A stretch of DNA of 64,000 nt from Flavisolibacter ginsengisoli DSM 18119 (lineage in GTDB: Bacteria; Bacteroidota; Bacteroidia; Chitinophagales; Chitinophagaceae). Under the pieces are notes generated by a model. The model did not search any database and was not told where the DNA came from. It was given only the letters and a program-made list of their open reading frames with translations. Position 1 is the first letter of the stretch; the number at the start of each line of letters is the position of its first letter. Location: assembly GCF_900129295.1 (NCBI RefSeq), contig NZ_FQUU01000023.1, forward strand, positions 1-64,000, read 5' to 3'. The translations under genes and the position numbers were made by a program. Below are positions 25,272-34,120 of the stretch, piece after piece.

Positions 25272-26411
25272 TTATCCTATAGCATTATCCAGGTCTTCTA
25301 TCAGGTCCTCCACGTCTTCAATGCCTACACTAAGGCGGATGAGGGCATCTGATAAACCATTTTTAATTCGTTCCTCACGTGGAATGGAAGCATGCGTCAT
25401 GGTAGCGGGGTGATTGATCAATGATTCCACACCACCCAGGCTTTCTGCAAGGGCAAATATTTTAGTGGAAGTCATTACTTTCTTCACTGCATCCATGCTG
25501 TCATCTTTCAGTTCAAAACTCATCATGCCACCAAATGCCCGCATTTGCTTTTTGGCAATAGCATGATTGGGATGATCTTCAAATCCGCACCAGTATACTC
25601 TGGCAACCTTTGGGTGGTTGCGCAGGAAATGCGCGATCTTTTCTCCATTCTCACAATGGCGCTGCATGCGTACATGCAAGGTCTTTATGCCGCGCAATAC
25701 AAGGAAGCAATCCTGGGGACCAGGAACAGCACCACAACTTTTCTGGATGAAATACAACTGGTCTCTTAACGCAGTATCATTCATCATCAGGCATCCCTGT
25801 ATCACATCACTGTGTCCACCAAGGTATTTGGTAGCAGAGTGCATTACGATATCGGCACCAAGGTCAAGAGGGTTTTGTAAATAAGGAGAAGCGAATGTAT
25901 TGTCAACACATAACAATGCCTTAGCCTCTTTGGCAATGGAAGCTACGGTCGCAATGTCTGTGATGTTCATTAATGGATTGGTGGGTGTTTCAATCCAGAA
26001 CAACTTTGTTTTTTCATTGACATGCTGTCGCAGTGAAGCCGCATCCTGTGTATTCACATAGTGAAATTTGATACCAAACTTTTCAAACACTTTTGTAAAG
26101 AGACGGTAGGTGCCGCCATAGAGGTCATTACCCGTGATCACTTCATCGCCTGGTTGCAACAATTTGATCACCGCATCTGTTGCAGCAACGCCACTGCTGA
26201 AGGCAAGTCCATGCCTGCCATTTTCAATGGCTGCAAAGGCAGCTTCAAGCGCTGTACGTGTAGGATTTTGACTGCGGGCATATTCATAACCTTTATTTTC
26301 CGCAGGTCCCTGCTGCACATAGGTTGATGTTTGATATATAGGAGTCATGATTGCACCGGTAGAAGGATCAGGCTCTACTCCAGCATGAATGAATTTAGTT
26401 CCAAGCTTCAT
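25272..26411 (-). CDS. Cystathionine gamma-synthase/gamma-lyase family PLP enzyme
   Basis: 379 residues, full length for the Cys/Met-metabolism PLP family. Seen: TKFIHAGVEPDPSTGAIMTP at the N terminus, YEYARSQNPTR, ETPTNPLMNITDI, the PLP-binding Lys in SATKYLGGHSDVIQG (about residue 198) and SLGGVESLINHPATMTHA near the C terminus. It makes or breaks cystathionine in the methionine-cysteine pathway; MetB and CGL activities cannot be told apart reliably here. Single gene with its own terminator. No SAM riboswitch is visible upstream. Confidence 0.93.
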   Translation of the reverse strand: MKLGTKFIHAGVEPDPSTGAIMTPIYQTSTYVQQGPAENKGYEYARSQNPTRTALEAAFAAIENGRHGLAFSSGVAATDAVIKLLQPGDEVITGNDLYGGTYRLFTKVFEKFGIKFHYVNTQDAASLRQHVNEKTKLFWIETPTNPLMNITDIATVASIAKEAKALLCVDNTFASPYLQNPLDLGADIVMHSATKYLGGHSDVIQGCLMMNDTALRDQLYFIQKSCGAVPGPQDCFLVLRGIKTLHVRMQRHCENGEKIAHFLRNHPKVARVYWCGFEDHPNHAIAKKQMRAFGGMMSFELKDDSMDAVKKVMTSTKIFALAESLGGVESLINHPATMTHASIPREERIKNGLSDALIRLSVGIEDVEDLIEDLDNAIG

Positions 26412-26716
26412 ATTCTGAAATTTTATGAGTGCAAAGATGCTGAATAAGAATCAATCCACAGGATAGCTGTTCAATAACCATTCATCAACCGCATTTCCAG
26501 TTTAACAAGAGCTTAACCCCATGCATGTAACATCAAAAACACACGGTTCATAGTGATAAAATCACCATTCAGATGCCATTTTATACAGTTTGAAAAATAA
26601 TTACATTGCGGTATTTGAAGAAGCATGAAAATATTCTTACCACTGGAGTAGAACTCCTTGACGAAAGTTTTCGTACAGATTAGCTTCGCAGTATTATTTA
26701 ATCAAAACCATTCGCC
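26412..26716. other. Divergent intergenic region, no gene seen
   Basis: 305 bp between two divergent genes. I see no ORF, hairpin terminator or riboswitch; a CATCTTTG near 26436 on the minus strand is one mismatch from the TAnnTTTG promoter box and could serve the PLP enzyme. Confidence 0.5.
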
Positions 26717-27151
26717 ATGAAAAAGATAATATTGCTTGTTGCCCCGGTTGTATTATTCATTACCTCTTCTTTTGCAGCAGACCCTAACCAGAAGGTACTT
26801 GATGCTTTTAGTAAAACATTTCAGCAGGTAAAGAACGTTACCTGGCAGGATATAGATAACAGGTACGAGGCCAACTTTAAAGATAACAATATCACCTTCC
26901 GTATCATGTATGACCAGGAAGGAAATGTGGTCAAAAGCATTCGCTATTATTTCGCTTCCACATTGCCGATTTTTATTCAGGCAAAGCTGTCAAAGAAATA
27001 TGAAAACAAAACAGTGTATGGTGTAACGGAAATCACTACAGACACTGACGTGATCTATCATATCATTTTGCAGGATGCTACCAACTGGATACATGTGCAA
27101 TCTGATTCATTTGGTAATATGTTTACTGAAAGGAAATTAAGAAAGGCCTGA
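26717..27151 (+). CDS. Secreted PepSY-like (PF11396-type) protein
   Basis: 144 residues; signal peptide MKKIILLVAPVVLFITSSFA, then two tandem copies of a short beta-lactamase-inhibitor-like/PepSY fold: FQQVKNVTWQDIDNRYEANF, NITFRIMYDQEGNVVKSIRYY and IQAKLSKKYENKTVYGVTEITTDTDVIYHIILQDATNWIHV. Proteins of this type are periplasmic and common in Bacteroidota; ligand or role is unknown. It converges on the asparagine synthetase gene (2 bp between stops). Confidence 0.82.
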   Translation: MKKIILLVAPVVLFITSSFAADPNQKVLDAFSKTFQQVKNVTWQDIDNRYEANFKDNNITFRIMYDQEGNVVKSIRYYFASTLPIFIQAKLSKKYENKTVYGVTEITTDTDVIYHIILQDATNWIHVQSDSFGNMFTERKLRKA

Positions 27152-27153
27152 TA

Positions 27154-29004
27154 TCAGTTGCCGAAAAGGTAAGCGGCACTCCAGTATTTCCATTCCCTGT
27201 TTTCAGCTACATGTGAACCATGTGGCTGAATTGGTTTTTGTAGGACTGCGGACCTTAGTATGCCTTCCTGTACCAATAGTTCTTTTCCTTTTCTGATCTC
27301 CGCCTGTACGGCACTGTTTTCCATCCATTGTTGCTGGGGAGGTTCAAAACCCACTTTATCCTTACGCCAGGTAATAGCAGCAGGTAATTTCTTCTCCACC
27401 GATTTGCGGAGTATCCATTTAGTCCATCCCTGGTTGATCTTAAAATCGGATGGCAGTGTGAATAAGAATTCTACCAGCTGGTGGCTCAGGAATGGCAAAC
27501 GCACTTCTACACTATGCGCCATGCTATTGCGGTCGGCAAATCGCAGCAATTCTTCAAGGCCTTGCACAAAGGTGTTGAAATAGAGAGCACTATTCAAATC
27601 AAAACGAGCGGGTGTACTGTAGTAAAGATTTCGTTTATTACTAAAAGCAAAATCTTCATTGAGATCAGGGTGGCGCCATGAATGTTTCGCCTTTTTGGAT
27701 TGCAGTAAGCTAAGGGAGAATTCAGGAAAGTAAGCCGCTATTTTTTCCCTGATGTGCAATGATTCTTTTACACCCAGGGCCCTGGCAGCCTTTAGCTCTC
27801 CGCTGTTATTAAGCTCGCCCTGCCGAAACAATTCGAGCCAGTACCATTTGTAATATTTGTGATAGCCTCCCAGTATTTCATCTGCACCCTGTCCATCCAG
27901 CAACACGGTGACACCCTGTTCTTTTGCCAGTTGGTACAATTTATATTGAACCAACAGGCTGGCCGAACTAAAGGGTTCTTCCTGGTGATTCATTACCTTA
28001 TCCATGAGGCCGGGTATTTCATTACCATCAACACTGGAGAGAAAATGGTGCAACCCGAATTGTGAAGCAACTGTTTGGGCGTAGTGGCTTTCATCATTTT
28101 CAAATCCCGGGAAACTGGCAGTAAAACATTTATGCGTATTCTGGTTAGATACCAATGCCTCACAAACAGACACAATAGAAGAACTATCAAGTCCACCACT
28201 GAGGGATGTGCCAATGGCAACATCACTTCTCAACCTCTTGCGTACTGATTCAGTAAGGAGTGCCGTGAATTGGTCAATAGCATCTTTTACCTTTACTTCT
28301 TCATTCACATTTGGATATAGGTTCCAGTATTTTTCCGTTTGCAGTTCTTTCTTTTCCAAAGAATAATGCAGCGAGCTGGCAGCAGGAAGCTTATATATAT
28401 TGTTGTAAAACGTTTCTGCAGGATCGCCGGGGTTGGTGGTGTAATCAATGGAAAGAAAATTATACAACATCGTTCTGTTCACATCCTTTTCGATACCCAT
28501 TTTCCAAAGCGCTTTCATCTCAGAGGCAAACGCAAGTTGCTCCCCATCATAATAAAAGAAAAACGGTTTTTCGCCAAACCTGTCACGCGCAGCAAAAAGC
28601 TCACTGGTTTTTTCATCCCAGATGGCAAAGGCAAAGGCACCGTCAAATTGATGCACACACTCTTTACCATAGGCTGCAAAAGCGGCAACAATGACTTCAG
28701 TATCTGAAGCTGTACGGAATTGAAAACCTTTATCAATTAATTCTTTCCGGAGTTCTATATAATTATAGATCTCCCCGTTGAACACAATATGGTACCGGTC
28801 AAGATAATGAAATGGCTGTGAAGCCTCAAGTCCTAAGTCAATTATACATAGCCTGCGATGACCAAGAGCTGCTGTTTGTTCCTTGTTGAAATAGTAACCT
28901 TCCTGCTCTGGTCCCCGGTGAATAAGGGTATTAGTGGCCGCAGTAATACGTTCCCGCGATACAAGTTCTTTATTATGTGATATAATGCCTGCAATGCCAC
29001 ACAT
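27154..29004 (-). CDS. asnB: Asparagine synthetase (glutamine-hydrolysing)
   Basis: 616 residues. The protein starts MCGIAGI with the catalytic Cys 2 of the class II glutaminase domain; HRRLCIIDL and VFNGEIYNY follow. The synthetase domain has the ATP-pyrophosphatase loop SLSGGLDSSSI (about residue 255) and DGQGADEILGGYHKYY. It makes asparagine from aspartate, glutamine and ATP. Some paralogues of this length work in exopolysaccharide or peptide modification, so a biosynthetic side role is possible. It sits 4 bp after a DUF2911 lipoprotein gene. Confidence 0.95.
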   Translation of the reverse strand: MCGIAGIISHNKELVSRERITAATNTLIHRGPEQEGYYFNKEQTAALGHRRLCIIDLGLEASQPFHYLDRYHIVFNGEIYNYIELRKELIDKGFQFRTASDTEVIVAAFAAYGKECVHQFDGAFAFAIWDEKTSELFAARDRFGEKPFFFYYDGEQLAFASEMKALWKMGIEKDVNRTMLYNFLSIDYTTNPGDPAETFYNNIYKLPAASSLHYSLEKKELQTEKYWNLYPNVNEEVKVKDAIDQFTALLTESVRKRLRSDVAIGTSLSGGLDSSSIVSVCEALVSNQNTHKCFTASFPGFENDESHYAQTVASQFGLHHFLSSVDGNEIPGLMDKVMNHQEEPFSSASLLVQYKLYQLAKEQGVTVLLDGQGADEILGGYHKYYKWYWLELFRQGELNNSGELKAARALGVKESLHIREKIAAYFPEFSLSLLQSKKAKHSWRHPDLNEDFAFSNKRNLYYSTPARFDLNSALYFNTFVQGLEELLRFADRNSMAHSVEVRLPFLSHQLVEFLFTLPSDFKINQGWTKWILRKSVEKKLPAAITWRKDKVGFEPPQQQWMENSAVQAEIRKGKELLVQEGILRSAVLQKPIQPHGSHVAENREWKYWSAAYLFGN

Positions 29005-29008
29005 CTAT

Positions 29009-29632
29009 CTAAAATTGGATGGGTAACCTGGCCAGCACGGTGTCCCATGCCATTACAAGGTCGGCTCCTTTATCGGTTTTTTGAAAGACCATGCTGAAAT
29101 ATTCTATAGGATCATTGGTGATCTGGATAGGGATCTCGAATTTGAAAGCATCATATTTAGGTTCTGTCTTCAATCCCCAGGTATTCAAATTTTTATTAAG
29201 GACGATTTGCCAGTTGTCCTGCTGGGGGATACAATACATTACATATTTTCCTTTAGGTACCTTTTTATTCTGAATGGTAACAGGTTGAAAGAATTCTATC
29301 TCGGTTGCTTCGTTTGCCCCCAGTCTCCAGGGTTCGCCATATTTTAGCAGTGCTCCAAAGATCCTTCTGCCCTGCCTGTGCGGGCGGCTGTAAATGACCC
29401 TTGCCACGGGAAGTTTTGCTGCCTTTCCTGACATTTTCTCTATAGGATAGTTAACCGGGAAGTAGCTCATGTCCATAGGTGATATATCCAAAGGCGCATA
29501 GGGATTAGCGGTATCTTTCTTCACCAGGTTGGAATCTTTAGGCACAAGGGTAGGCCGGGGAGGTGATTGACTTTTATGCTCATTACAAGATATAAGGCCA
29601 AAGATCAAAGCAAATCCTATCAGAAATTTCAT
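29009..29632 (-). CDS. DUF2911 lipoprotein
   Basis: 207 residues. Signal sequence with lipobox GLISC (Cys near 16), then a DUF2911 domain: ARVIYSRPHRQGRRIFGALLKYGEPWRLGANEATEIEF, KVPKGKYVMYCIPQQDNWQIVLNK and the late FSMVFQKTDKGADLVMAWDTV. The domain is typical of periplasmic proteins in Bacteroidota and its function is unknown. It precedes asnB by 4 bp and follows zwf on the same strand by 93 bp. Confidence 0.9.
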   Translation of the reverse strand: MKFLIGFALIFGLISCNEHKSQSPPRPTLVPKDSNLVKKDTANPYAPLDISPMDMSYFPVNYPIEKMSGKAAKLPVARVIYSRPHRQGRRIFGALLKYGEPWRLGANEATEIEFFQPVTIQNKKVPKGKYVMYCIPQQDNWQIVLNKNLNTWGLKTEPKYDAFKFEIPIQITNDPIEYFSMVFQKTDKGADLVMAWDTVLARLPIQF

Positions 29633-29725
29633 GGCGAAAAAATACAGCTTTTCAGGTAGGCAACAAATTGTTATTCAATGCTTGAAGTATCATCAGGATC
29701 AATGACCCGGAACGAAGCAGCATGG

Positions 29726-31249
29726 TTATCGCTTTTTCTTTTCATTATCCGGCAGTGTGATCCAATGGTACCCATCTTTTGCTATGAGTGCTTCTGCATC
29801 TTCAGGTCCCCAGCTTCCGGGTGCATAATTGGGAAAATCAACAGGCGGACGTGTTTTCCAGGCCTCCAAAATCGGTTGAATGATCTCCCAGGCAGCTTCC
29901 ACCTGGTCGGCGCGCATGAATAAGGTGGCATTGCCTTCGATCACATCTTCCAGTAAGGTTTCATAGGCCTCAGGCTGTTTATCTTCCCCGCCATAGGCAT
30001 CTGAATAATTAAAGATCATATCTACAGGTTGCAGGGCCATCTGGGGTCCAGGTTGCTTGGTCTGGAACCGCAACCGGATATCCATTTGGGGTGAAATGCT
30101 TACAGTGAGCCTGTTAGGCCTCCATGTTTCCGCAGCTTCATTAGGGAAAGCATACTGGGGTGCAGGTTTGAACTGTATAGTTACCATTGTGCTTTTGGAA
30201 TGCATGCATTTTCCTGTTCTTACGTAAAAGGGAACATCCTTCCACCTCCAGTTGTCTACATAAAATTTTACGGCGGCAAAGGTTTCCACTTTTGAATCCG
30301 GTGCTACATTCTTTTCCTGCCGGTAGCCTTTTACCTGTTTGCCTTCTATCCACCCTGCTTCATATTGACCGCGAACAGCGTTTTGGTGCACTTCATCTTT
30401 ATGCCATATGCGTATGGCCTTGAGTACGTCCAACTTCTTATTTCGTATTTCGTTGGCATCAAAAGATAAGGGTGGTTCCATAGCCAACATGCACAATAGC
30501 TGCAGCATATGATTTTGCACCATGTCCCTCAATGCGCCAGCCTGTTCATAATAGCCCCCACGGTCTTCCACGCCAATATTTTCAGCAGCTGTTATCTGGA
30601 CGTAGTCAATGTAATGGCTGTTCCAGAGGGGTTCAAACAAGGCATTGGCAAAACGAAGCGCAAGGATATTTTGAACGGTTTCCTTTCCCAGGTAATGGTC
30701 AATACGGTAGATCTGCTCTTCTTTAAAAATCTGGCCCAGCCTGATATTTAAATCCGTGGCACTTTGCAAATCATGACCAAAAGGTTTTTCAAATACCATC
30801 CTTGACCTGGCCGGATCTGTCATAAGTTTGGCACTGTGTAATCTTTCTGCTACAACAGGGGCCAATTGCGGGGCTATGGACATGTAATAAATCTCGGTAG
30901 CCTTTGCCTTCCATTCATCCTCATAGTTTTTTACATAACCGGCAATGGACTTGTAGGTTTTTTCAGATTCCAGGTCAGCCTTATAATATTCCATGAGTTC
31001 AGAAAACTCTTTCCAGGCAATCTTCAGGCAATCCTTTCTGCGGGAATGTTCCGAGATGCCTTTTTTGATGTAGTTCCTGTAGGTGGTATTACTGAAGTCT
31101 GATCTTCCGATACTGATGATGCGGAATTGATCCGGAAGGTATTTATCCAGGTATAAATTATAAAGCGCTGGCATGAGCTTACGGTAGGTAAGGTCTCCAC
31201 TGCCGCCAAATATGAATAGGATTGTAGGCTGCTTTTTAGGTGCTTGCAT
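29726..31249 (-). CDS. zwf: Glucose-6-phosphate 1-dehydrogenase
   Basis: 507 residues, full length. NADP-binding loop IFGGSGDLTYRKLMPALYNL, active-site RIDHYLGKETVQN (about residue 180), and VFEKPFGHDLQSA. First step of the oxidative pentose phosphate pathway: glucose 6-phosphate to 6-phosphogluconolactone with NADPH formation. gnd lies 66 bp upstream on the same strand. The lactonase gene (pgl) that often joins this pair in Bacteroidota is not here. Confidence 0.97.
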   Translation of the reverse strand: MQAPKKQPTILFIFGGSGDLTYRKLMPALYNLYLDKYLPDQFRIISIGRSDFSNTTYRNYIKKGISEHSRRKDCLKIAWKEFSELMEYYKADLESEKTYKSIAGYVKNYEDEWKAKATEIYYMSIAPQLAPVVAERLHSAKLMTDPARSRMVFEKPFGHDLQSATDLNIRLGQIFKEEQIYRIDHYLGKETVQNILALRFANALFEPLWNSHYIDYVQITAAENIGVEDRGGYYEQAGALRDMVQNHMLQLLCMLAMEPPLSFDANEIRNKKLDVLKAIRIWHKDEVHQNAVRGQYEAGWIEGKQVKGYRQEKNVAPDSKVETFAAVKFYVDNWRWKDVPFYVRTGKCMHSKSTMVTIQFKPAPQYAFPNEAAETWRPNRLTVSISPQMDIRLRFQTKQPGPQMALQPVDMIFNYSDAYGGEDKQPEAYETLLEDVIEGNATLFMRADQVEAAWEIIQPILEAWKTRPPVDFPNYAPGSWGPEDAEALIAKDGYHWITLPDNEKKKR

Positions 31250-31315
31250 AAAACTTTATTTATTGATCATCTGTACGCTCCAGGTCTTTCTTTTACAATT
31301 ATTTTTAAAGAAAGA

Positions 31316-32740
31316 CTATTCTTCCTGCTGCCATTCAGTATGGAATACTCCTTCCTTATCTATGCGCTTATAGGTATGTGCACCAAAGAAATCACGTTGT
31401 GCCTGTATCAGGTTTACGGGAAGGCGATCACTCAGGTAGGCATCATAATATGCTAAAGCACTACTCATGCCTGCTACCGGAATTTTGGCCTGAACTGCAG
31501 CAGCAATTATGCTACGGATACTCGATTCCCTGTTTTTTAAAAGTATAGCTATGTCTGCATCCAATAAAAGATTGGGTAGTGCAGGTTCTTTCTGGTAAGC
31601 ATCTGTAAAGTTGCCAAGTAGCGCAGAACGGATGATGCAGCCTGCTTTCCAAACCTGTATCACGGATGGTAAAGGAATGTTCATTTCCCACTGCACTGAA
31701 GCTTTGGCCAGCATGCTAAGCCCTTGTGCATAAGCAATGGTAAAACAAAAAGCCAGTGCTTCTTCCAATTCTGTGAGAAAGGATTCGTTTAATGCTATAG
31801 TGCCGATCTGCGGCTTAAAGATCTGTGCGGCTTTTGTCCTCTGATCTTTATAAACAGATAGGTCCCGCATAGCCACAGCCATGTCTATGGTGGGAATGGA
31901 AACAGGCAGATCCATGGCTTCCTGCGAGGTCCATTTGCCTGTTCCTTTGGAACCTGCCTGGTCAAGGATCATATCTACCAATAAGTCGTTGGGATTGTCG
32001 GTTTCTGCATCCCCGGTTTTAAAAATTTCAGCTGTGATCTCTACCAGGAAGGAATGGAGTTCGCCTTCATTCCATTTTAAAAATAACTGGTGAAGGTCTT
32101 TGTTGTCCATATTGCCAGCCCGGTGCAGCAGATCATATACTTCGCTGATCATTTGCATCATGGCATACTCAATGCCATTGTGCACCATCTTCACATAATG
32201 GCCTGCTGCATTATTGCCCATGTAGGCTACACAGGGAACATTACCTGATTTGGCAGCAATAGCTTCAAGAATAGGTTTCAGGTATTGATAGGCTTCCTGG
32301 TCGCCCCCTGGCATCATACTCGGGCCATACCGGGCACCGGCCTCACCACCGGAAACGCCCATACCAAAGAAATGTATTTCTTTTGGTTGCAGGTAACTGA
32401 TCCTTTTTAGGGTGTCCTTGAAATAGGAGTTTCCTCCATCAATAACAATATCTCCCTTTTCGAGGTAAGGTAACAGGTTTTCTATCACATCATCTACGGG
32501 TTTGCCTGCAGGCACCAGCATCATGATCTTGCGAGGCTTTTTGAGTGCACTTACCATTTCTTTGATATCAATAGTGCCCTTCACAGTGGTGCCTGGCTTT
32601 GCAGCTTCCACGAGCTTGTCTGCTCTTTCCTGCTTCAAGTCAAAACCTATCACTGCATAACCGTGATCTGCCATGTTCAGCAGCAGGTTGCTGCCCATTA
32701 CCCCAATACCGATCATTCCAAAATCAAAATTGCCTTCCAT
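31316..32740 (-). CDS. gnd: 6-phosphogluconate dehydrogenase, decarboxylating
   Basis: 474 residues from ATG 32740 (MEGNFDFGMIGIGVMGSNL); the open frame continues 30 codons upstream, but that part lies in the cytochrome gene and precedes the NADP-binding GxGxxG. Further motifs: IVIDGGNSYF, FFGMGVSGGEAGARYGPSMM, KMVHNGIEYAMMQ and KGTGKWTS. It oxidises and decarboxylates 6-phosphogluconate to ribulose 5-phosphate. The start is 1 bp past the stop of the cytochrome gene, so they may be co-transcribed. Confidence 0.97.
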   Translation of the reverse strand: MEGNFDFGMIGIGVMGSNLLLNMADHGYAVIGFDLKQERADKLVEAAKPGTTVKGTIDIKEMVSALKKPRKIMMLVPAGKPVDDVIENLLPYLEKGDIVIDGGNSYFKDTLKRISYLQPKEIHFFGMGVSGGEAGARYGPSMMPGGDQEAYQYLKPILEAIAAKSGNVPCVAYMGNNAAGHYVKMVHNGIEYAMMQMISEVYDLLHRAGNMDNKDLHQLFLKWNEGELHSFLVEITAEIFKTGDAETDNPNDLLVDMILDQAGSKGTGKWTSQEAMDLPVSIPTIDMAVAMRDLSVYKDQRTKAAQIFKPQIGTIALNESFLTELEEALAFCFTIAYAQGLSMLAKASVQWEMNIPLPSVIQVWKAGCIIRSALLGNFTDAYQKEPALPNLLLDADIAILLKNRESSIRSIIAAAVQAKIPVAGMSSALAYYDAYLSDRLPVNLIQAQRDFFGAHTYKRIDKEGVFHTEWQQEE

Positions 32741-32741
32741 A

Positions 32742-33194
32742 TTATTGCTGGTTATTTCTTGTAGAATCATTATCACGCCTTGGTGGCTCTTCCCTTTTGG
32801 GAGTTTTTGTAGCAGGTTCAGTTGAACCATGATGGCAGGTGTAGCAGGTGACCATCAATTTTGCATTCAGGTCATGTTTGGCTCCCGTCACATCAAAATA
32901 CTTATCGTTTATCTTTTCCATCATTTTCATCATATCCCTTGCTACCAACTTATGTTTGTTCTCATCCGAAGCAAAGTTCCAGGTTTTGGTTTCTTCATTG
33001 CGCATGTGACAATAAGTGCATTTGACACCCAATGAACCGGTAAAATGATGCATGACGCTGTCCAGTTGCTCTTTGTTGATATTCTTCGGAAGCACCTTGA
33101 GGTTTTTGTAAGTAGGGTCCTCATGCGGAGTAAAAGCAAGTGAAATAGAGATAATTCCTACAAAACCAATGATCACCAGCAAGGATTTTTTCAT
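32742..33194 (-). CDS. Periplasmic c-type cytochrome (CytoC_RC-like), two haem motifs
   Basis: 150 residues; signal peptide (LLVIIGFVGIISISLAF) and two CxxCH sites, KCTYCHM (about residue 60) and TCYTCHHG (about residue 119). The spacing and the preceding VLPKNINKEQLDSVMHHFTGSLGVKCTYCH are typical of the photosynthetic-reaction-centre cytochrome c subunit family found in non-phototrophic Bacteroidota. Probable electron carrier in the periplasm; the partner is not known. The C terminus is a charged tail. Confidence 0.88.
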   Translation of the reverse strand: MKKSLLVIIGFVGIISISLAFTPHEDPTYKNLKVLPKNINKEQLDSVMHHFTGSLGVKCTYCHMRNEETKTWNFASDENKHKLVARDMMKMMEKINDKYFDVTGAKHDLNAKLMVTCYTCHHGSTEPATKTPKREEPPRRDNDSTRNNQQ

Positions 33195-33268
33195 AAAGCG
33201 TTAAATTTTTAATTGAATTTATACAAAAATCCCGCCTTAACATGCAAAGCTTCTTTCCCACTTCTGCA

Positions 33269-33298
33269 TTTGTTATTTTTGCAGGAAGATTAAATTTG
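33269..33298 (+). promoter_or_regulatory. Bacteroidota-type promoter lying directly at the AhpD-like start codon
   Basis: TTTG at 33269-33272, 18 bases, then TAAATTTG at 33291-33298. The start codon follows after only 5 bases (33304), so the mRNA would be leaderless or nearly so. Confidence 0.5.
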
Positions 33299-33303
33299 AC
33301 AGC

Positions 33304-33651
33304 ATGTCCAAACTGGTAGAGGAATTCAATGACTACAGGGAAAAGATGAATGATGTGATACTCAGCAAGAATAACCTGGTGATGAAGCGGCTGTGGAACC
33401 TGGATACCAATACGTACGAGGATGGTGCCCTGGACAAAAAAACAAAGGAAATGCTGGGATTAGTGGCAAGCATGGTTCTTCGTTGTGATGATTGTATAAA
33501 ATACCACCTTGGTAAATCCCATGAGCTTGGCGTTACCACGGAACAGATGTACGAGATCTTTGCAGTAGCCAACATTGTTGGCGGAACGATTGTTATCCCT
33601 CATACAAGAAGAGCGGCGGAATACTGGGAGGAGTTGGTGAATGAGCAATGA
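33304..33651 (+). CDS. AhpD/carboxymuconolactone decarboxylase-like protein
   Basis: 115 residues with the CMD/AhpD core: KEMLGLVASMVLRCDDCIKYHLGKS. The CxxC pair (CDDC) and downstream His are the AhpD redox motif, so peroxidase or thiol-redox activity is more likely than decarboxylation. The N-terminal EFNDYREKMN is typical of the family, which fixes ATG 33304. It is the first of a plus-strand series; upstream is divergent cytochrome/gnd. Confidence 0.88.
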   Translation: MSKLVEEFNDYREKMNDVILSKNNLVMKRLWNLDTNTYEDGALDKKTKEMLGLVASMVLRCDDCIKYHLGKSHELGVTTEQMYEIFAVANIVGGTIVIPHTRRAAEYWEELVNEQ

Positions 33652-33665
33652 AATCTTATCTTAGG

Positions 33666-34111
33666 AATGCTCAATAATCAATTTTCAATATTCAATGCTC
33701 AAGGATGGAGAGAAAATATGATCTTGAAGACAGGTTAGTTGATTTTACATGCCGTATGATAGATGTTGTAGAAGCTTTACCCAATACCAGGTCAGGAAAT
33801 TATATAGCTAGCCAATTGATCAAGTCGTGTCATTCGCCAACATTTAATTATGGAGAAGCCCAGGCTGCTGAATCAAGAGCTGATTTCATTCATAAACTTG
33901 GAATTTGCGTTAAAGAGTTAAAAGAATGCAGAACGGCTTTGAAGATCATCATTAAAAAAGAATTGATTAAACCTGTTAGTAAGCTCCAGGATATCTACCA
34001 GGAAACTGAAGAATTAATTGCGATCAAATCAAAAAGCATAGGAACAGCAATAAAAAATAAGTCGGTTCCCAAACTTGAAAATTGAGAGTTGAATATTGAG
34101 CATTGAAAATT
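33666..34111. repeat. Imperfect inverted repeats flanking the four-helix-bundle gene
   Basis: AT-rich stretches rich in TCAAT words lie at 33666-33703 and 34074-34111 in opposite orientation. They share an 11-bp perfect match (TCAATATTCAA, 33685-33695 and its inverse 34089-34099) plus weaker matches. The gene lies between them like a cassette; the right copy includes its last codons. Confidence 0.5.
33705..34085 (+). CDS. Four-helix-bundle protein (TIGR02436 / S23 family)
   Basis: 126 residues: RLVDFTCRMIDVVEALPNTRSGNYIASQLIKSCHSPTFNYGEAQAA then FIHKLGICVKELKECRTALKIII, the two helical hairpins of the TIGR02436/23S-rRNA-intervening-sequence family. It probably forms a pentameric basic barrel and binds nucleic acid; related proteins (avd) help diversity-generating retroelements, but no reverse transcriptase is nearby. 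Placed between unrelated metabolic genes and flanked by inverted AT-rich repeats. Confidence 0.88.
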   Translation: MERKYDLEDRLVDFTCRMIDVVEALPNTRSGNYIASQLIKSCHSPTFNYGEAQAAESRADFIHKLGICVKELKECRTALKIIIKKELIKPVSKLQDIYQETEELIAIKSKSIGTAIKNKSVPKLEN

Positions 34112-34120
34112 ATTTTTATT

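Noticed and set aside
33705-34085. Diversity-generating retroelement (avd-like gene)
   Set aside because: No reverse transcriptase or template/variable repeat within reach.
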